NCBI GenBank assembly: GCA_947471745.1
Contig: CANJKZ010000777.1
Location: forward strand, 930,001-994,000
Source of the DNA: Closterium sp. Naga37s-1
Taxonomy: Eukaryota > Streptophyta > Zygnematophyceae > Desmidiales > Closteriaceae
Direction of reading: 5' to 3'
DNA: 64,000 nucleotides
The position numbers were made by a program, and so were the translations under genes. The notes beneath the pieces are model-generated. The model saw only the letters and a program-made list of their open reading frames with translations. It made no database searches and was not told where the DNA came from. Shown one piece after another: positions 45,181 to 57,770 of the stretch. The first letter of the stretch is position 1. Each line of letters opens with the position of its first letter.

Positions 45181-47887
45181 GCACATTGGAAAATGAGAAC
45201 CCAGTGGAAAAGATCGTGTGTTATTTTCTTTTGATCGTGGAAACACAGCGAGCGGACTTACCTGGCCTCGTGGTCATGAGTCATAACCAATGTTTCCTTC
45301 TTGACCAGTTCCCTGCAGTGTTGTGCTGCATATCCAGCATCGCTGCATGTCCACCATTAAGACGCAGCTGATGTCTCGCCTGCTTGCCACGCTGCAGCAT
45401 GGTTTGACTTGGAATTGCCTTGGAAGGGATTCTTGACATTTTGACTTGATTGTTTGAGCTCATTCTTCTTGCTCCTCGGAGCTGCCCGAATAACACAATT
45501 ACTGTTTGTTCCCAAGCTTCCCCCATTCTCTCATTTGGATTGTTATTGATACTGACATATTATCTCTGTTACCTTCATATCCTCACAGGTTGGAATTGAC
45601 ATTTTCATGCGGGCCTGCGTTAGTGTGACACGTTCACTGGTCATGGCCTAATATTATATCAGCTGACCCATTCTATTGAATACAGGTGTTAGGTTAGTGT
45701 TTTCTTTTCTGCTTCAAAAAGTCAATGTACTACACTGCCCAAATTGTAGCAAGACCACTGCCCACCCATCCGTGTCCCATATTCTGGCCAGGTTCAGCAG
45801 CGTTCATTTTCGAAAGCATGCCAATTGGGAGCTACAGTTGCTCAAGACACCGAGCCGAACCGAACTCGTTTCTGTTCATGATTGAACTCTGGCTGGATCA
45901 GTTTCGCAACTCGGCTTCTGCCGAACGAGGTTGTAGTTCTTCTGTGCACCAAACAACCTTTGCGTTGAATTCTGTCTCTGCTGTTTTGTTCTGCACAGCT
46001 CCGTACAGTCAGCCTCGGAGAGAGCCGATTATGTTGCGACCAATAGGGATAATTTCCGATGGACGGAGAGACCCACTGTACTGTATGGAAATTTTTCCGA
46101 CTGATATTTTGGAAATTTCATGAATGAGCACCCTGTACCACCCCCACCTGTATGAAACAATCTGCGACCTCAAGTGCAGGAGACCTCAAGTTCAAAATTT
46201 TAAATCCTACATCTCGGTTGTGCCATTGGTTTAGGTCAGGGCAGTGGATGCCATGCTCCGTCACCATCTCCAGGGAGCCGGCCCTCGACCTCGTTCCTCT
46301 TGTCCTGTCTTGTCTCGATTATTTCACACCCCTTAATCGCACACCTTGGGGTACTTCCCCCGTTCCTATCCCACACCTTGGGACACACCTGCGTGTTACC
46401 AACGTCTAGGAAAACCACGGAGGAGGGTCCGACGTACTTTCGCGAACTGTCGGGGTACACCAAGAATATAAAAGAGAACCCAAACCTAACTAAACCCCAA
46501 CCCCGAATTTTAAGTGCGAGTCCTTTCTGAAGGTACCTGCCAGCTGTCTAGTCCCGCAATCTCTGGGTGTCCATCGCATCAAGTCAAAGTCCGTAAAGGG
46601 TACATACGAAAAAATGGATAGAAAAAGTATCCAGTTTCTCCCTAATGGGGGCCCTGAACATACGTCGAGTTCCCGCTCCGTACCAGTTAAATCCGCCTCT
46701 TCCCGGTGTGGATCCTGTTTCGCTTCCAGATTTGGAAATGGTGCGCTGTTTCGTATCACCAGAACTTCTAGTACAGTAAGAGGCGGGGATGTAAACTTGG
46801 ATTGTGAACGTCGTTGGTAAATGTATCTGTAAAAAGAGGGACTGCCCTGGGGTTGATGTCACTGTGCACTGTATCTCGCAAGATGATGCACAGTTCAAGT
46901 ACAAATCGAGACAGTGGTGGTGGTGACAGCTGTGCCATTAATGCAAACCGCGCTTCTGGGCAGACTGGTCTGCATGAGATGGACAATAGAGAGAGTACAC
47001 ACATTGTTTTTGGCGATGGAGGATGACAGAATAAAGCTCAAACAAGCATCAACAGTCTAACTCCACCTGATGGGCCTAGGCTATATTGTGAGATGTTATA
47101 GAGGAATGTAATATCTGGCGATGAGTTGATCCTTCGTCGGGAACAGGTGTATAGCTCGGGTTGGTGGGGAAACTCGCCGAGAAATAACATCGTCTGTTTC
47201 ACTTCACATCCACACGAATCCACAGGCTTGAGCGATGTTTTTTGGCACCTTGTGTGATGTGGCGTGAAGTGCACGGATGAGCCAGCAAGCCGGCTTGGTT
47301 GGCTACCTATTTTGTCGCTGGTGTGCAAGCCGAAGCAGACTGATTCGAGAAGGCAAGGACCCGCATGGTTCACAATCTCTGATCGAAGAAGTGCGCTGCA
47401 CGAATCACATAGCTTCAATTGATGCCAGCCGGCATATCCACCACTCACAATCCGCTTGGTCCTTTCACGCGTGCCGAGATTTTCCGTCAGCAGCCGTCTC
47501 TTCGGAATTCTCTGAATCGAGTTGGGTTCCCCAGAACGGGGAGGATGGGGGGAGTGAAGTGGGGAACAACAAAGCACGCACCCAATCCCGCCGATCTTCA
47601 GACGTCACAACCGAAATATACCGATACGTTTAGTGAGTCATGTTCCCGCGACGGTTCAGAAACGCGCTGCACAGATGCCAGAAACCCGTCAGCCTCAAAT
47701 CACTCATAAATCCCAGCCAAGCTGATTCCGTCTTGTCTAACTGAAATATCCCTTACCTAGCCGATCTCCATAACCAGCCACACCACTGGAAGTGCTAGAT
47801 TCCTCGTCGTCACTCCCTAGCCACTCAGTGCTAGAGCACTGACTGCTTTGAAAGCCCAGCCTATTCCTAATCCAGACACGGCCCCCA
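45181..47887. other. Intergenic region, 2.7 kb
   Basis: It lies between the CBE1-like stop codon and the kinase start, with both genes on the plus strand, and should hold the CBE1 3' UTR and the kinase promoter. Open frames are short and unrelated to families I know. A TATA-like AATATAAAAG at about 46,464 is too far upstream to assign. I see no RNA gene or mobile element. Confidence 0.5.
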
Positions 47888-49279
47888 ATGGACCGGTTCA
47901 CTCCGCAGCATTCCTCGGAGCTCGCGCGTCGTTGCGTCTTCAGCGACCTGCTCGGCGAGGGCCAGTCGGGCCGCGTGTGGCGCTGCGTGGACCGCGCGAC
48001 GGGGGAGGCCTTCGCGTGCAAGCAGGTGAACAAGCGCGGGCTTTCCCCCGCGGCGGAAGCGGACCTCCAGCGCGAAATCACCCTCTTAATCATCCTGCAG
48101 GGTCACCCTCACATGCTGCGACTCGACAGTCTGTACGAGGACGCGAAAGCTGTCTACATTCTCACGGAGCTCTGCGACGGCGGAGATCTCTTCGGGCTGC
48201 TCGCGGACCATCCGCGCGGGCTTGATGAGCGCACGGTTGCGCGGATCTTCGCGCAAGTGGCGCGCGCCGTGCAGTGGTGCCACGACCACCGCGTCGTCCA
48301 CCGCGACATCAAGCCAGAAAACATCCTCATTTCGCGCCGCCAAACAGTGCTCCCCGACACCGCGGACGCCGCCGCCGCCGCCGCCTGCGCAGCGGGGAAG
48401 GCGGAGTACGACGTGCGGCTCGGGGACTTCGGTCTCGCGTACCAGCTTCCGCGCGATAAGTGCATCGTGGGGCTCGCGGGGAGCGCGCCGTACGAGGCGC
48501 CCGAGGTGCTCGCGCGCGCCCCGTACGGGTGCGAGGCGGACGTGTGGTCCCTCGGCGTGCTGCTGTACGCGCTGCTCTCCGCCTCCTGGCCCGCGTTCCG
48601 CGCGGGCGAGCGGAAACTCGTCCCCGCGGAGGACTTCGGGTACTTCCCCTGGCGGAAGGATGCGCGCGCGGATGGGGGGAAGCGCGAGGTGTCGTGGGCG
48701 GCTAAGGATCTGATCTGCCGCATGATGACCGTTGATCCTCAGGAGCGAATTGACATCGACGGTATTCTGGACCACCCGTGGCTGGTTCGCGATTTGAAGT
48801 GCTCCGAGGCTGCTGCTCTGGTAACCCTAACCCGAGAGGACACGCTAGCAGCAACAGCCTCTCAGAGGAGGCCAGAAATGGCAACGGAAGCAGCATCGGA
48901 TGAAGAATGCTACGACTCGGAGGCATACAAGGAAGCCAATGGAGAGGTATCGTATGACGACACATACGCTGAGCACGTCGGGGACTGCGATGGAGCATAC
49001 GAGAAGGGAGAGAAGGCGTCATTCAACAAGACGGCTCGTGCTGACAGCGGCTCAAGCGGCATGACAAGCATCAGCAGCATCAGCAGCAGCAGCGTTGCGC
49101 TCAGCATCAGCAGGAGCAGCAACACGAGAACCAGCTGCACCACTCCCAACAGCAGCAGCGGCAGCTCCAGCTACACACGGAGGACGCTCCTCAATCCAAG
49201 TAACCACACTGTCATTCATTTCCCTTCCGCCTCAAATCCAGCTGCACCACTCCCAACCGCAGCAGCAGCTCCAACTTGA
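47888..49279 (+). CDS. Ser/Thr protein kinase, CDPK/SnRK superfamily, PEPC-kinase-like
   Basis: The 463-aa frame opens at ATG 47888. The kinase domain spans about residues 15-300: Gly loop LGEGQSGRVWR, catalytic Lys in AFACKQV, helix-C Glu in LQREITLL, VVHRDIKPENIL, GDFGLAY, the PYEAPEVL activation-segment end, DVWSLGVLLYALL, and ILDHPWL at the end. All catalytic residues are present, so it should be active. CDGGDLF and the lack of EF-hands or a regulatory tail recall plant PEPC kinases, which phosphorylate PEP carboxylase; the substrate is not shown here. An Ala-rich insert lies between the catalytic loop and DFG. The 160-residue Ser/Ala-rich tail is poorly conserved, and a 3' intron (possible donor in GCTCTGGTAACC near 48,819) would shorten it. 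Confidence 0.85.
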   Translation: MDRFTPQHSSELARRCVFSDLLGEGQSGRVWRCVDRATGEAFACKQVNKRGLSPAAEADLQREITLLIILQGHPHMLRLDSLYEDAKAVYILTELCDGGDLFGLLADHPRGLDERTVARIFAQVARAVQWCHDHRVVHRDIKPENILISRRQTVLPDTADAAAAAACAAGKAEYDVRLGDFGLAYQLPRDKCIVGLAGSAPYEAPEVLARAPYGCEADVWSLGVLLYALLSASWPAFRAGERKLVPAEDFGYFPWRKDARADGGKREVSWAAKDLICRMMTVDPQERIDIDGILDHPWLVRDLKCSEAAALVTLTREDTLAATASQRRPEMATEAASDEECYDSEAYKEANGEVSYDDTYAEHVGDCDGAYEKGEKASFNKTARADSGSSGMTSISSISSSSVALSISRSSNTRTSCTTPNSSSGSSSYTRRTLLNPSNHTVIHFPSASNPAAPLPTAAAAPT

Positions 49280-50007
49280 GGCTCCTACATGCCTCCTACC
49301 ATTCCCATTCACCGTAACTACCATATTCACCACCATTGTTACCGTAAATTTCGTTGCAGCTTTTTTAGAGCTCCCTGTCAATTTGGTAGCTCGTGTTGTT
49401 GCTTGCTGCGACTGCCCTGGTTAGACTGCTCTGGTTGGGTCCATTTGAATGGTTCCTCTACCCTCCCAGATAGGGAGGCGTGTTTTTGCCATGTATCGGT
49501 ACCCTGTATTTTTCACTCCGCTTGGAGCTTGAATATTTTGCAAGGACCGAAACTGCTTGGGAGGTTGCAAAGCCTGACAGCCGCATCCTGCAAGGCCCAA
49601 CGATAAATGAACTCAAAAGACATGGATAGTGCAGTGCAGTGCAGGATGGTATGGCTGCTGTTGAAATGCCACGCCACCCACTTGAAATATAGATGGCCAA
49701 CCTCTGCCGGAATTGACATAGGTACGGTATATGACGTGTAAGGTAACTGCATGTGGGCTTGCATTGTGGGGTGGAAGAAAAGATGGAGAGTATGGATAGA
49801 ACACACAGAACCAAACCCGGGGAAGCTGCAGAAGAGAGGAGGTGGGGCTCACATGGAATGAGCATGCTGCTTCTGTCTGTCGCAGGAGACTGGTGATGAT
49901 GCCAGGCAGGCGGAATGATGCAGACTGATGCAGACTGATGCAGGGACCTTGGTCTTCCATTGCAAGTAATGTGGTGTTCCATTCGGTCTGGTCAGTCACT
50001 TGGCCGG
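49280..50007. other. Convergent 3' region
   Basis: The kinase gene (plus) and the MEE44-type gene (minus) end facing each other, so this stretch holds both 3' UTRs and polyadenylation signals. I see no additional gene or repeat. Confidence 0.5.
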
Positions 50008-52635
50008 TTACTTGGTCACAGGCGGGGCGATGCTAGGCAGGATCTTGGCCAATAGCTGCGTGCCACATGGCGGGCTGCCATGCGCAATGGCGGAGGTCAT
50101 GTCTGGCAGCTGCCTCTCCAACATGTCATATGCATCGGCAAAGGCCTGATGGGGTTTGGAAGAGCGGAAGGGGGGAGGATGGGTGACAGGCAGAGACGTA
50201 GAGGTGAGTTGTATGGCAGAGGTCATGTCTGTCTGGCAGCTGCCTCTCCAGCATGTCATATGCATCGGCGAAAGCCTGATGGGGTGAGAACAGGGAGCAC
50301 GGAAAGGGAGCAAGGAAAGGGAGCAAGGACAGGGAGCAAGGACAGGGAGCAAGGACAGGGAGCAAGGACAGGGAGCAAGGACAGGGAGCACGGACAGGGA
50401 GCACGGACAGGGAGCACGGACAGGGAGCACGGACAGGGAGCACGGTATCTACAAGAGAATGAATACGTGCACAAGTTGGGGTGAGAAGACGTCCGAGGTC
50501 ATGTCTGTCTGGCAGCTGCCCAGACGAGAAAGAATGCGTGCGGAAGGTGGGGAGAGGAGGGGAGATGTCAGAGGTCATGTCTGTCTGGCAGCTGCCTCTC
50601 CAGCATGTCGTACGCATCGGCGAAGAGAAAGAGTTGTATACCAGTCGTGAGGGGCGGGAGAGATGAGTCAGCGGCGGGAGAGATGAGTCAGCGGCGGGAG
50701 AGATGAGTCAGCGGCGGGAGAGATGAGTGAGGGGCGGGAGAGATGAGTGAGGGGCAGGACAGAAACATGGTTCATTGGATTCATAATGTGTTGGCTCCAT
50801 GCATGTAGTGCACACCTTGGTGCATTGCAGGATGCGAAAGCAGTTGCGGCCGACATTGTTGGTGGGATCCAAGGGGTCCTCAATGTGCAATGGGTCGATG
50901 CTGCCATGCTCATTCATGCATGCACACACACACATGCACACATGAATGCACACATGCACACATGAATGCACACATGCACACATGAATGCACACATGCACA
51001 CATGAACACACACGCGACACATCACAAACATGCACATACATGCACACATGCACAGTTGCAAACGTGCACACATGTGCACATAAACACATGCAGACATTCA
51101 CACATGCACATGTAAACATGCACAGACACACACATGCGCGCGCACACACAAAACGCGAGGACACTTCAACACAACGAAGCGCACTCAAGTGTGCAGCGGA
51201 CGAACGATAGATGCAGATGCATGGAAGAACAGAAGACATTCACAGATACCGACACCAGCCCTGAGATTCAGTAGTCAAGCAACGGTGCTGGAACATCTCA
51301 ACGGCACCACATAACCCAATCTCCAAGAAGCTTTCTTAGAGGAAGCTACCGGGCAAATCCGTCTCACCTCTGGGAGCGGTCTCGCTCGAGAAAGGCCCCT
51401 CCGAGCCTGATGCTGGCCGCCATGCGCCGTGGGTCAAACACACAGCTGTTGGGTGGGGTGGGGTGGGACGGGGTGGGGTGGGGTAGGGGGTGGGTTTGCA
51501 GGGGTTGAGAGGAAAGCTGCCTGATGCTGGCAGCCATTCGCCGCGGGTCAAACACACAGCTGTGAAGGGGGAGGAAGAAAAGAGAGGAGGGAGATTACTG
51601 GTGAGGAACCTCACAAGTCAAGCACACCAACGTGGGGGAAGAGGAGGAAGAGCACTTGTGAGGCCCCTCACAAGTCAAGCACACAGCATGCCAAAAGGCA
51701 GCGAGGAGGCGCGGGTTAAAGTCACACGCACCCATAGAAGTGCAGGAAGTCGAGCAGCAGGCTGCCCAGGTTCTGCCACTGGCGCGAGTAGGTCGACAGG
51801 CAGTGACAGTGGCGGGTTGTGACGCCAGCCATTGCACGCACACGCGCATACAAGTCATACACCCATGCACTCATGCATGCACCCATGCACGCGTGCACGC
51901 ACCCATAGAAGTGCAGAAAGTCGAGCAGCAGGCTGCCCAGGTTCTGCCACTGCGGCGGGCGGCCGATGTGCGGCTGTATCTGCAGGAAACGCGTTATCAG
52001 CAATAACTGGTGAGTGGTGGGGGGGGGGGGGAGGAGAGGAGAGGGGGGGAGAAGGGGAAGGTAGGGGTTGGGGGTGGGGTTTTGGGGGAGGATTGGAGGT
52101 GAGAGTGGTGCTACACAGCAAAGAAAGGGTAGAGGCAGGCGGGTGATGTGCAGGGGGGTTGTGACGACTCACAAGGCAGTAGGAGGAGAGGCCGCCAATG
52201 TAAGGATGGTCGAGGCTACGGTCTGTGAGGATGCGGAGAGGAGAAGGCAAGGGAAACTATGAGAGAAAGGGGGAGTGCAGCAACTCACGAGGCAGTAGGA
52301 GGAGAGGCCGCCAGTGTAGGGATGGTCGAGGCTGCGGTCTGTGAGGAACTGCTTGAGCACCAGAGCGAGCGGTGGGATGGCTGGGAACTGTGCTGTGAGC
52401 TCTCGCACCTGATAAGGCATAAGGGAGGGGAGGAATCAGGGGGTGAGTAACAGCCAGGGAGTTAATGGTTTGTGAGGAACTGCTTGAGCACCAGGGCCAG
52501 CGGTGCGCCGTCAGCTCTCGCACCTGCAGGGGGCATGGGCAAGCAGTTGTTGGGAGAGGTGGACGCAGGGAGACATGGAAGCAAGAAACATTTAGCTGAC
52601 TGGTGCTGGCTGAAGCACGCCGTGGTGAATATATG

Positions 52636-52672
<37 letters not shown>

Positions 52673-53018
52673 CAACTCAATAGTCACATCGTGGCAGACT
52701 CGCGTGCGCCTCCCCAGTTCACAAAAGGTTCTGGCAGTTACATCCCAACAACTCGCCAGGTCAACAAGCTCTGGGCGCAGTCTCGCAGAGAGATCTTCAG
52801 AACTCGCCAGGACCCACGTTGACTCCAAAGTGCCCCAGCAGCCTGGCACGCAGAACCAGAAGGGCTCACCAGGCGCAACCCACCAGTTCAGCAGTGCGCA
52901 GGCCCGAGTGTGAGCCGCCTTCGAAGCTGATGTCCAAACGCACGTTGCGCCTGTCGTCCACATTCCCCCACGGGCCCCTCGCCCCACCCCTCACCACCTG
53001 CACCTGCACCTCCCCCGC

Positions 53019-53050
<32 letters not shown>

Positions 53051-56000
53051 TCTTTTGAGACGTCTCAAACAGCACCTGCACATTCCCACCTGCTGCCCCC
53101 TTCCCTCCTCCACCTGCTTTCTCCAACCCTTCCTCCACCTTCTCAAGAACAACCTCTGGCTTCTCCGAAACCCCACCTGCGTTCCCCACTCCCTCCTCTG
53201 TCTGCTGCCCTTTTTGTGTCGTCACCTCCCCTACCACCTCCCCATTCCCTCCGCCCTCCACCTCCCCCAGTATTGAATCTTCAGTAGCAGAGACCCGGCT
53301 TGAGCTGCTGCTGCTAGCAGCAGTGACCGGTGACACCCCCGGTTTTTGAGTTGAGTCAAACATTTGAGCCAACTCAAAAGTCGTGACCGCTGTGAGATTT
53401 GTGCCACCTCCACCTGCAGCAACAGCGTCAGGAGCAAAAGCAGCGAAAAAGAATCAGAAGCAGAGGCAGACGCAGGGGTCGCTCAACGAGTGCCAGCAGC
53501 ACTGCCGCTTATCTCGTCTGCCCTGACACGTGATTCCAAACCAACGGCTCACCTCCTGCGTCTGCACTCGCCACATCAGCAGAGGCCACCTCAGCAGGGC
53601 TAATGTCGGCAAGGACAGCCGGAGCCACATCAGCAGTGGCAGCAGGGGCCACGTCAGCAAGGACAGCGGGTGCCACGTCAGCAGAGAGGCGGGACGTGTG
53701 GGCAGGGAGGCGAGCAACGAGCATGATGATGGGCACCATGGCGTTCTCAATGGTCTTGATTGAATCGCTCTTCACCCAATCCTGGTCCGCCAGGTGGCGC
53801 GCAGCGTGCTGCAGACACGTCTCCTTGATGCCGTTGCGCCCCTCCAAGATGCCCGCCTCCTTTATCGGCTCCTGGTGACGCAAAGACGCGATGAGGGGGG
53901 ATGGAGAATGAGGAGGGATGAGGGTAAAGAGGAAGTAAGCACACTGGGAAGAAACACTGGTAAGACCTGAGCGTGCCTTGTTAAAAAATGATGCGCCCCT
54001 CCAATGTGCCCGCCTCCTTTATGCAAGCGAGAGCGAGCAAGTGAGGTAAGGGCGATACCAAAGCACAGAGCAAGGGAGAGGGAGAGGGAGAGATGGCGGG
54101 GGCATCTCACCAGGTTGCGGACGGGCGGCAGGTGCACGAGAATGTCAACGTCACTCGATGGCAGAGCCAGGCCCGTGGCATTTGAGCCAAAGATGGAGAC
54201 GCGGGAACGCGGCCACAGCACCTGAAGGGGACAAGCAACCCCAGGGGCCAGGTGGTAGCACAATAGGGGGAATGAGCATGAGTATGGGCACAGGCGCTGG
54301 GTTTAAGCCGAAGGTGGACACCCGGGAGCGCGGTCACAGCACCTGAATGGCCGGGATGTGGACATGGGAGCCTTGATGATTATTGGACCGTCTTACACCA
54401 ACAATAGGAAACAGTCAGTGCAAAAGGACAAGGTCCCTGTGATTTTACCTTCACAAGGGCAAGGGTTTAGTTTTTTGAGTCGACTCAAAAGGTGACTTTT
54501 GAGTCGACTCAAAAAGAAAAGACAAGGTCCCTGTGATTTTACCTTCACAAGGGCAAGGGTTTAGGGTTTGCAAGTGGCAAGGAAAATGCCGACACTTATA
54601 ATCGCCTCGAAACTTACCTCGGTGGTAGCATGCCTCGATACGCCCAGGTGACTCGGAAAGTGACTCTTCAGCCACCCACGCACCTTGCCTGCAGGGATTG
54701 AGCGCCCCACCTGCTTTTGAGTCGACTCAAATCAAAAGCAGGGATTGAGCGCCCCACCTGCTTTTGAGTCGACTCAAATCAAAAGCAGGGATTGAGCGCC
54801 CCACCTGCTTTTGAGTCGACTCAAATCAAAAGCAGGGATTGAGCGCCCCACCTGCTTTTGAGTCGACTCAAATCAAAAGCAGGGATTGAGCGCCCCACCT
54901 GCTTTTGAGTCGACTCAAATCAAAAGCAGGGATTGAGCGCCCCACCTGCTTTTGAGTCGACTCAAATCAAAAGCAGGGATTGAGCGCCCCACCTGCTTTT
55001 GAGTCGACTCAAATCAAAAGCAGGGATTGAGCGCCCCACCTGCTTTTGAGTCGACTCAAATCAAAAGCAGGGATTGAGCGCCCCACCTGCTTTTGAGTCG
55101 ACTCAAATCAAAAGCAGGGATTGAGCGCCCCACCTGCTTTTGAGTCGACTCAAATCAAAAGCAGGGATTGAGCGCCCCACCTGCTTTTGAGTCGACTCAA
55201 ATCAAAAGCAGGGATTGAGCGCCCCACCTGCTGCGCACACATACGAGACCTTGCCGATGCCATGCTGCCATCCCCACGCCTGCACTCACCCGCTCACAAA
55301 CCCGGCTCTGCACTGACTTACCTGCAGCATGCCATCCACACACCCGCCTACCGACCGACCTGCAGCGCGCGCGAGACTTTGGTGATGGCGGCGAGCTGGT
55401 AGGGCTTGCGGGCGGGAATCCCCCCCATCACCTGCCTGACTCATCCGCCACTCCCTTACCTCCAATCCAACCTACCCACCCGTTGACTGACCTGCAGCGT
55501 GCTACCCACGCACTCACCTGCAGCGTGCGCGAGACTTTGGTGATGGCGGCGAGCTGGTAGGGCTTGCGGGCGCGCATCTCCCCCATCACCTGCAGACAGA
55601 ACGCCTCTATCTCCTCGTGCAGCGCACTGTGCAGCGCTGCTAGGGCTGGCTGCGATGAGGGGTCGCCCCGACAGCAGCGATCCACCGGGATGATTGTGGG
55701 CAGCTGGGGAGGGGGAAACGAGGAGACAGGGGTGAGTGGGAGGAGGAGTTTGAGTGGTCGTGCAACGCACTGTGCGCATCTCCGCCATCACCTGCAGGCA
55801 GAACGCCTCGATCTCCTCGTGCAGCGCACTGTGCAGCGCTGCTAGCGCTGGCTGGGAGGAGGGATCCCCGCGGCAGCAGCGATCCACTGGGATAATGGTG
55901 GGCAGCTGTAGGGGGAAAGGGGAATGAAGGGAGGGGGGCCAAGTGGGAGGGCACAGGGACAAATGGGAGATGGTGTTCGTGCAGCGCGCTGCGCAGCGAC

Positions 56001-57728
56001 TGGTTTTTGAGAATTCTGGTTTTTGAGAATTCTGGTTTTTGAGAATTCTGGTTTTTGAGAATTCTAGTTTCTGAGAATTCTGGTTTTTGAGAATTCTAGT
56101 TTCTGAGAATTCTGGTTTTTGAGAATTCTAGTTTCTGAGAATTCTGGTTTTTGAGAATTCTAGTTTCTGAGAATTCTGGTTTTTGAGAATTCTCAAAAAC
56201 CAGCTCAGTATCAGGGACACCCTGATACACCCTGCAGCATCAGGGACAAATGGGAGATGGTGTTCGAGCAGCGCGCTGCGCAGCGCTGCTAGTGCGGGCT
56301 GGGAGGAGGGGTCTCCTCGACAGCAGCAATCCACCGGGATGATGCCGGTGCTAATGCCGGTTGTGAGGAGGGGTCGTCCCGGCAGCTGCGATCCACCGGG
56401 GTTGGATTGGGCAAGGGGAGGGAGGAATGCGGCGGAGTGCAGGGCAGAGGCGTGTGTTGAGTGAATCCACTTCGAGATTGAAGAAGTGTTTTGAGACGTC
56501 TCAAAACACTGCTTCAATCACCGGGGTTGGATTGGATTGGGCAAGGGGAGGGAGGAATGCGGAGGAGTGGAGGACAGAGGCGTGTGTTGAGTGAATCCAC
56601 TTCACCACAATGTATCAACTACCAAACAACATTCACCGTGTCCTTTCAGCTCACCTTGACAGGATCAAGAGCGAGAGGTGGCACCAGAGCTCTCACTCCT
56701 TCAGGAACCGCCCTCCCTCCCATCCCCATCGCCCTCACGCCTCCCATCAGCCCCTCTCCACCACCACCACCACCACCTCCTCCACCTTCACTCGCCCCTT
56801 GCCCGGCACCCATTGCTGCAGCTGCTGCAGCAGCGGCGGCGGCAGCAGCGGCAGCGGCGGCAGGAGAGGGTAACCCCCACAACGCTCTGCCACCCCCACC
56901 CTGCCCCACACCAAGCCCACCCACAGGCAACCCCACCGCCCCCCCCATCCCTGCCGCTACCGCTGCTGCTGCCGCAGCCGCAGCCGCAGCCGCAGCAGAA
57001 GCAGCACCAGCAGCAGCAGTGGCAGCAGCAGCATTCTCTCTCACCATCACTGCCTCTCTCGCTGCCGCCACTGCCGCAGCAGCAGCAGCAAAGCCAACGC
57101 CACCCGGAGCACTACCAGGAAGCAAACCCCAGTGCCTAGGACTAGAGCTCCCGGATCGCACCCGGAAATACCCCCGGGATCTGCCCGCGCCCGCCACAGG
57201 GGAGGGTGGAGGCGGGGGAGGTGCTTCCTGGGGCGGTTGGTATCTGAGGACGGGCGAGCTGGGGCGTTTCCAGGAGCGCATTCGCCCCGCCATGGCTGCT
57301 GCATGGGAGGACGGCTTGTTGTTGGTTCCGCTGCTGCTTCCGCCACTGCTGCCGCTGCTGATGCCGCCTCCACTGCCGCTGCTGATGCTGATGCTCATGC
57401 TGCTGCGGCTGCTGGGTGTGGGAACTCGTATCGGTCCTGGTAGGGTGAAACCTCCTGCTGCGGTGATGGTGACAGGTGCAGCAACAGCAGGAGGAGGCAT
57501 GCCTGGGGCGGAGGGTGGTGATGCTAGGCGTGGGCTGGGGGGTATAGCTGGGCTTGGGGGTATTGTTGGGCTTGTGGGAATGGCTGTGCCTGAGGAAATG
57601 GATGTGGCTAGTGGGATGGCTGGGCCTGGGGGTATGGCTGTGCCTGGTGGTGATGTGATGGCTTGGGGAGTATTGAACTCGCAAATTTGTTGCTGGATGG
57701 GATGATTGTGGATATGCAGCATCTGACC

Positions 57729-57770
<42 letters not shown>

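Noticed and set aside
46460-46475. TATA-like motif in the intergenic region
   Set aside because: It lies about 1.4 kb upstream of the kinase ATG with no supporting transcript or intron evidence.
54689-55231. Regular 47-bp repeats resembling a CRISPR array
   Set aside because: The 'spacers' are identical to each other, the host is a plant nuclear gene intron, and there are no cas genes.
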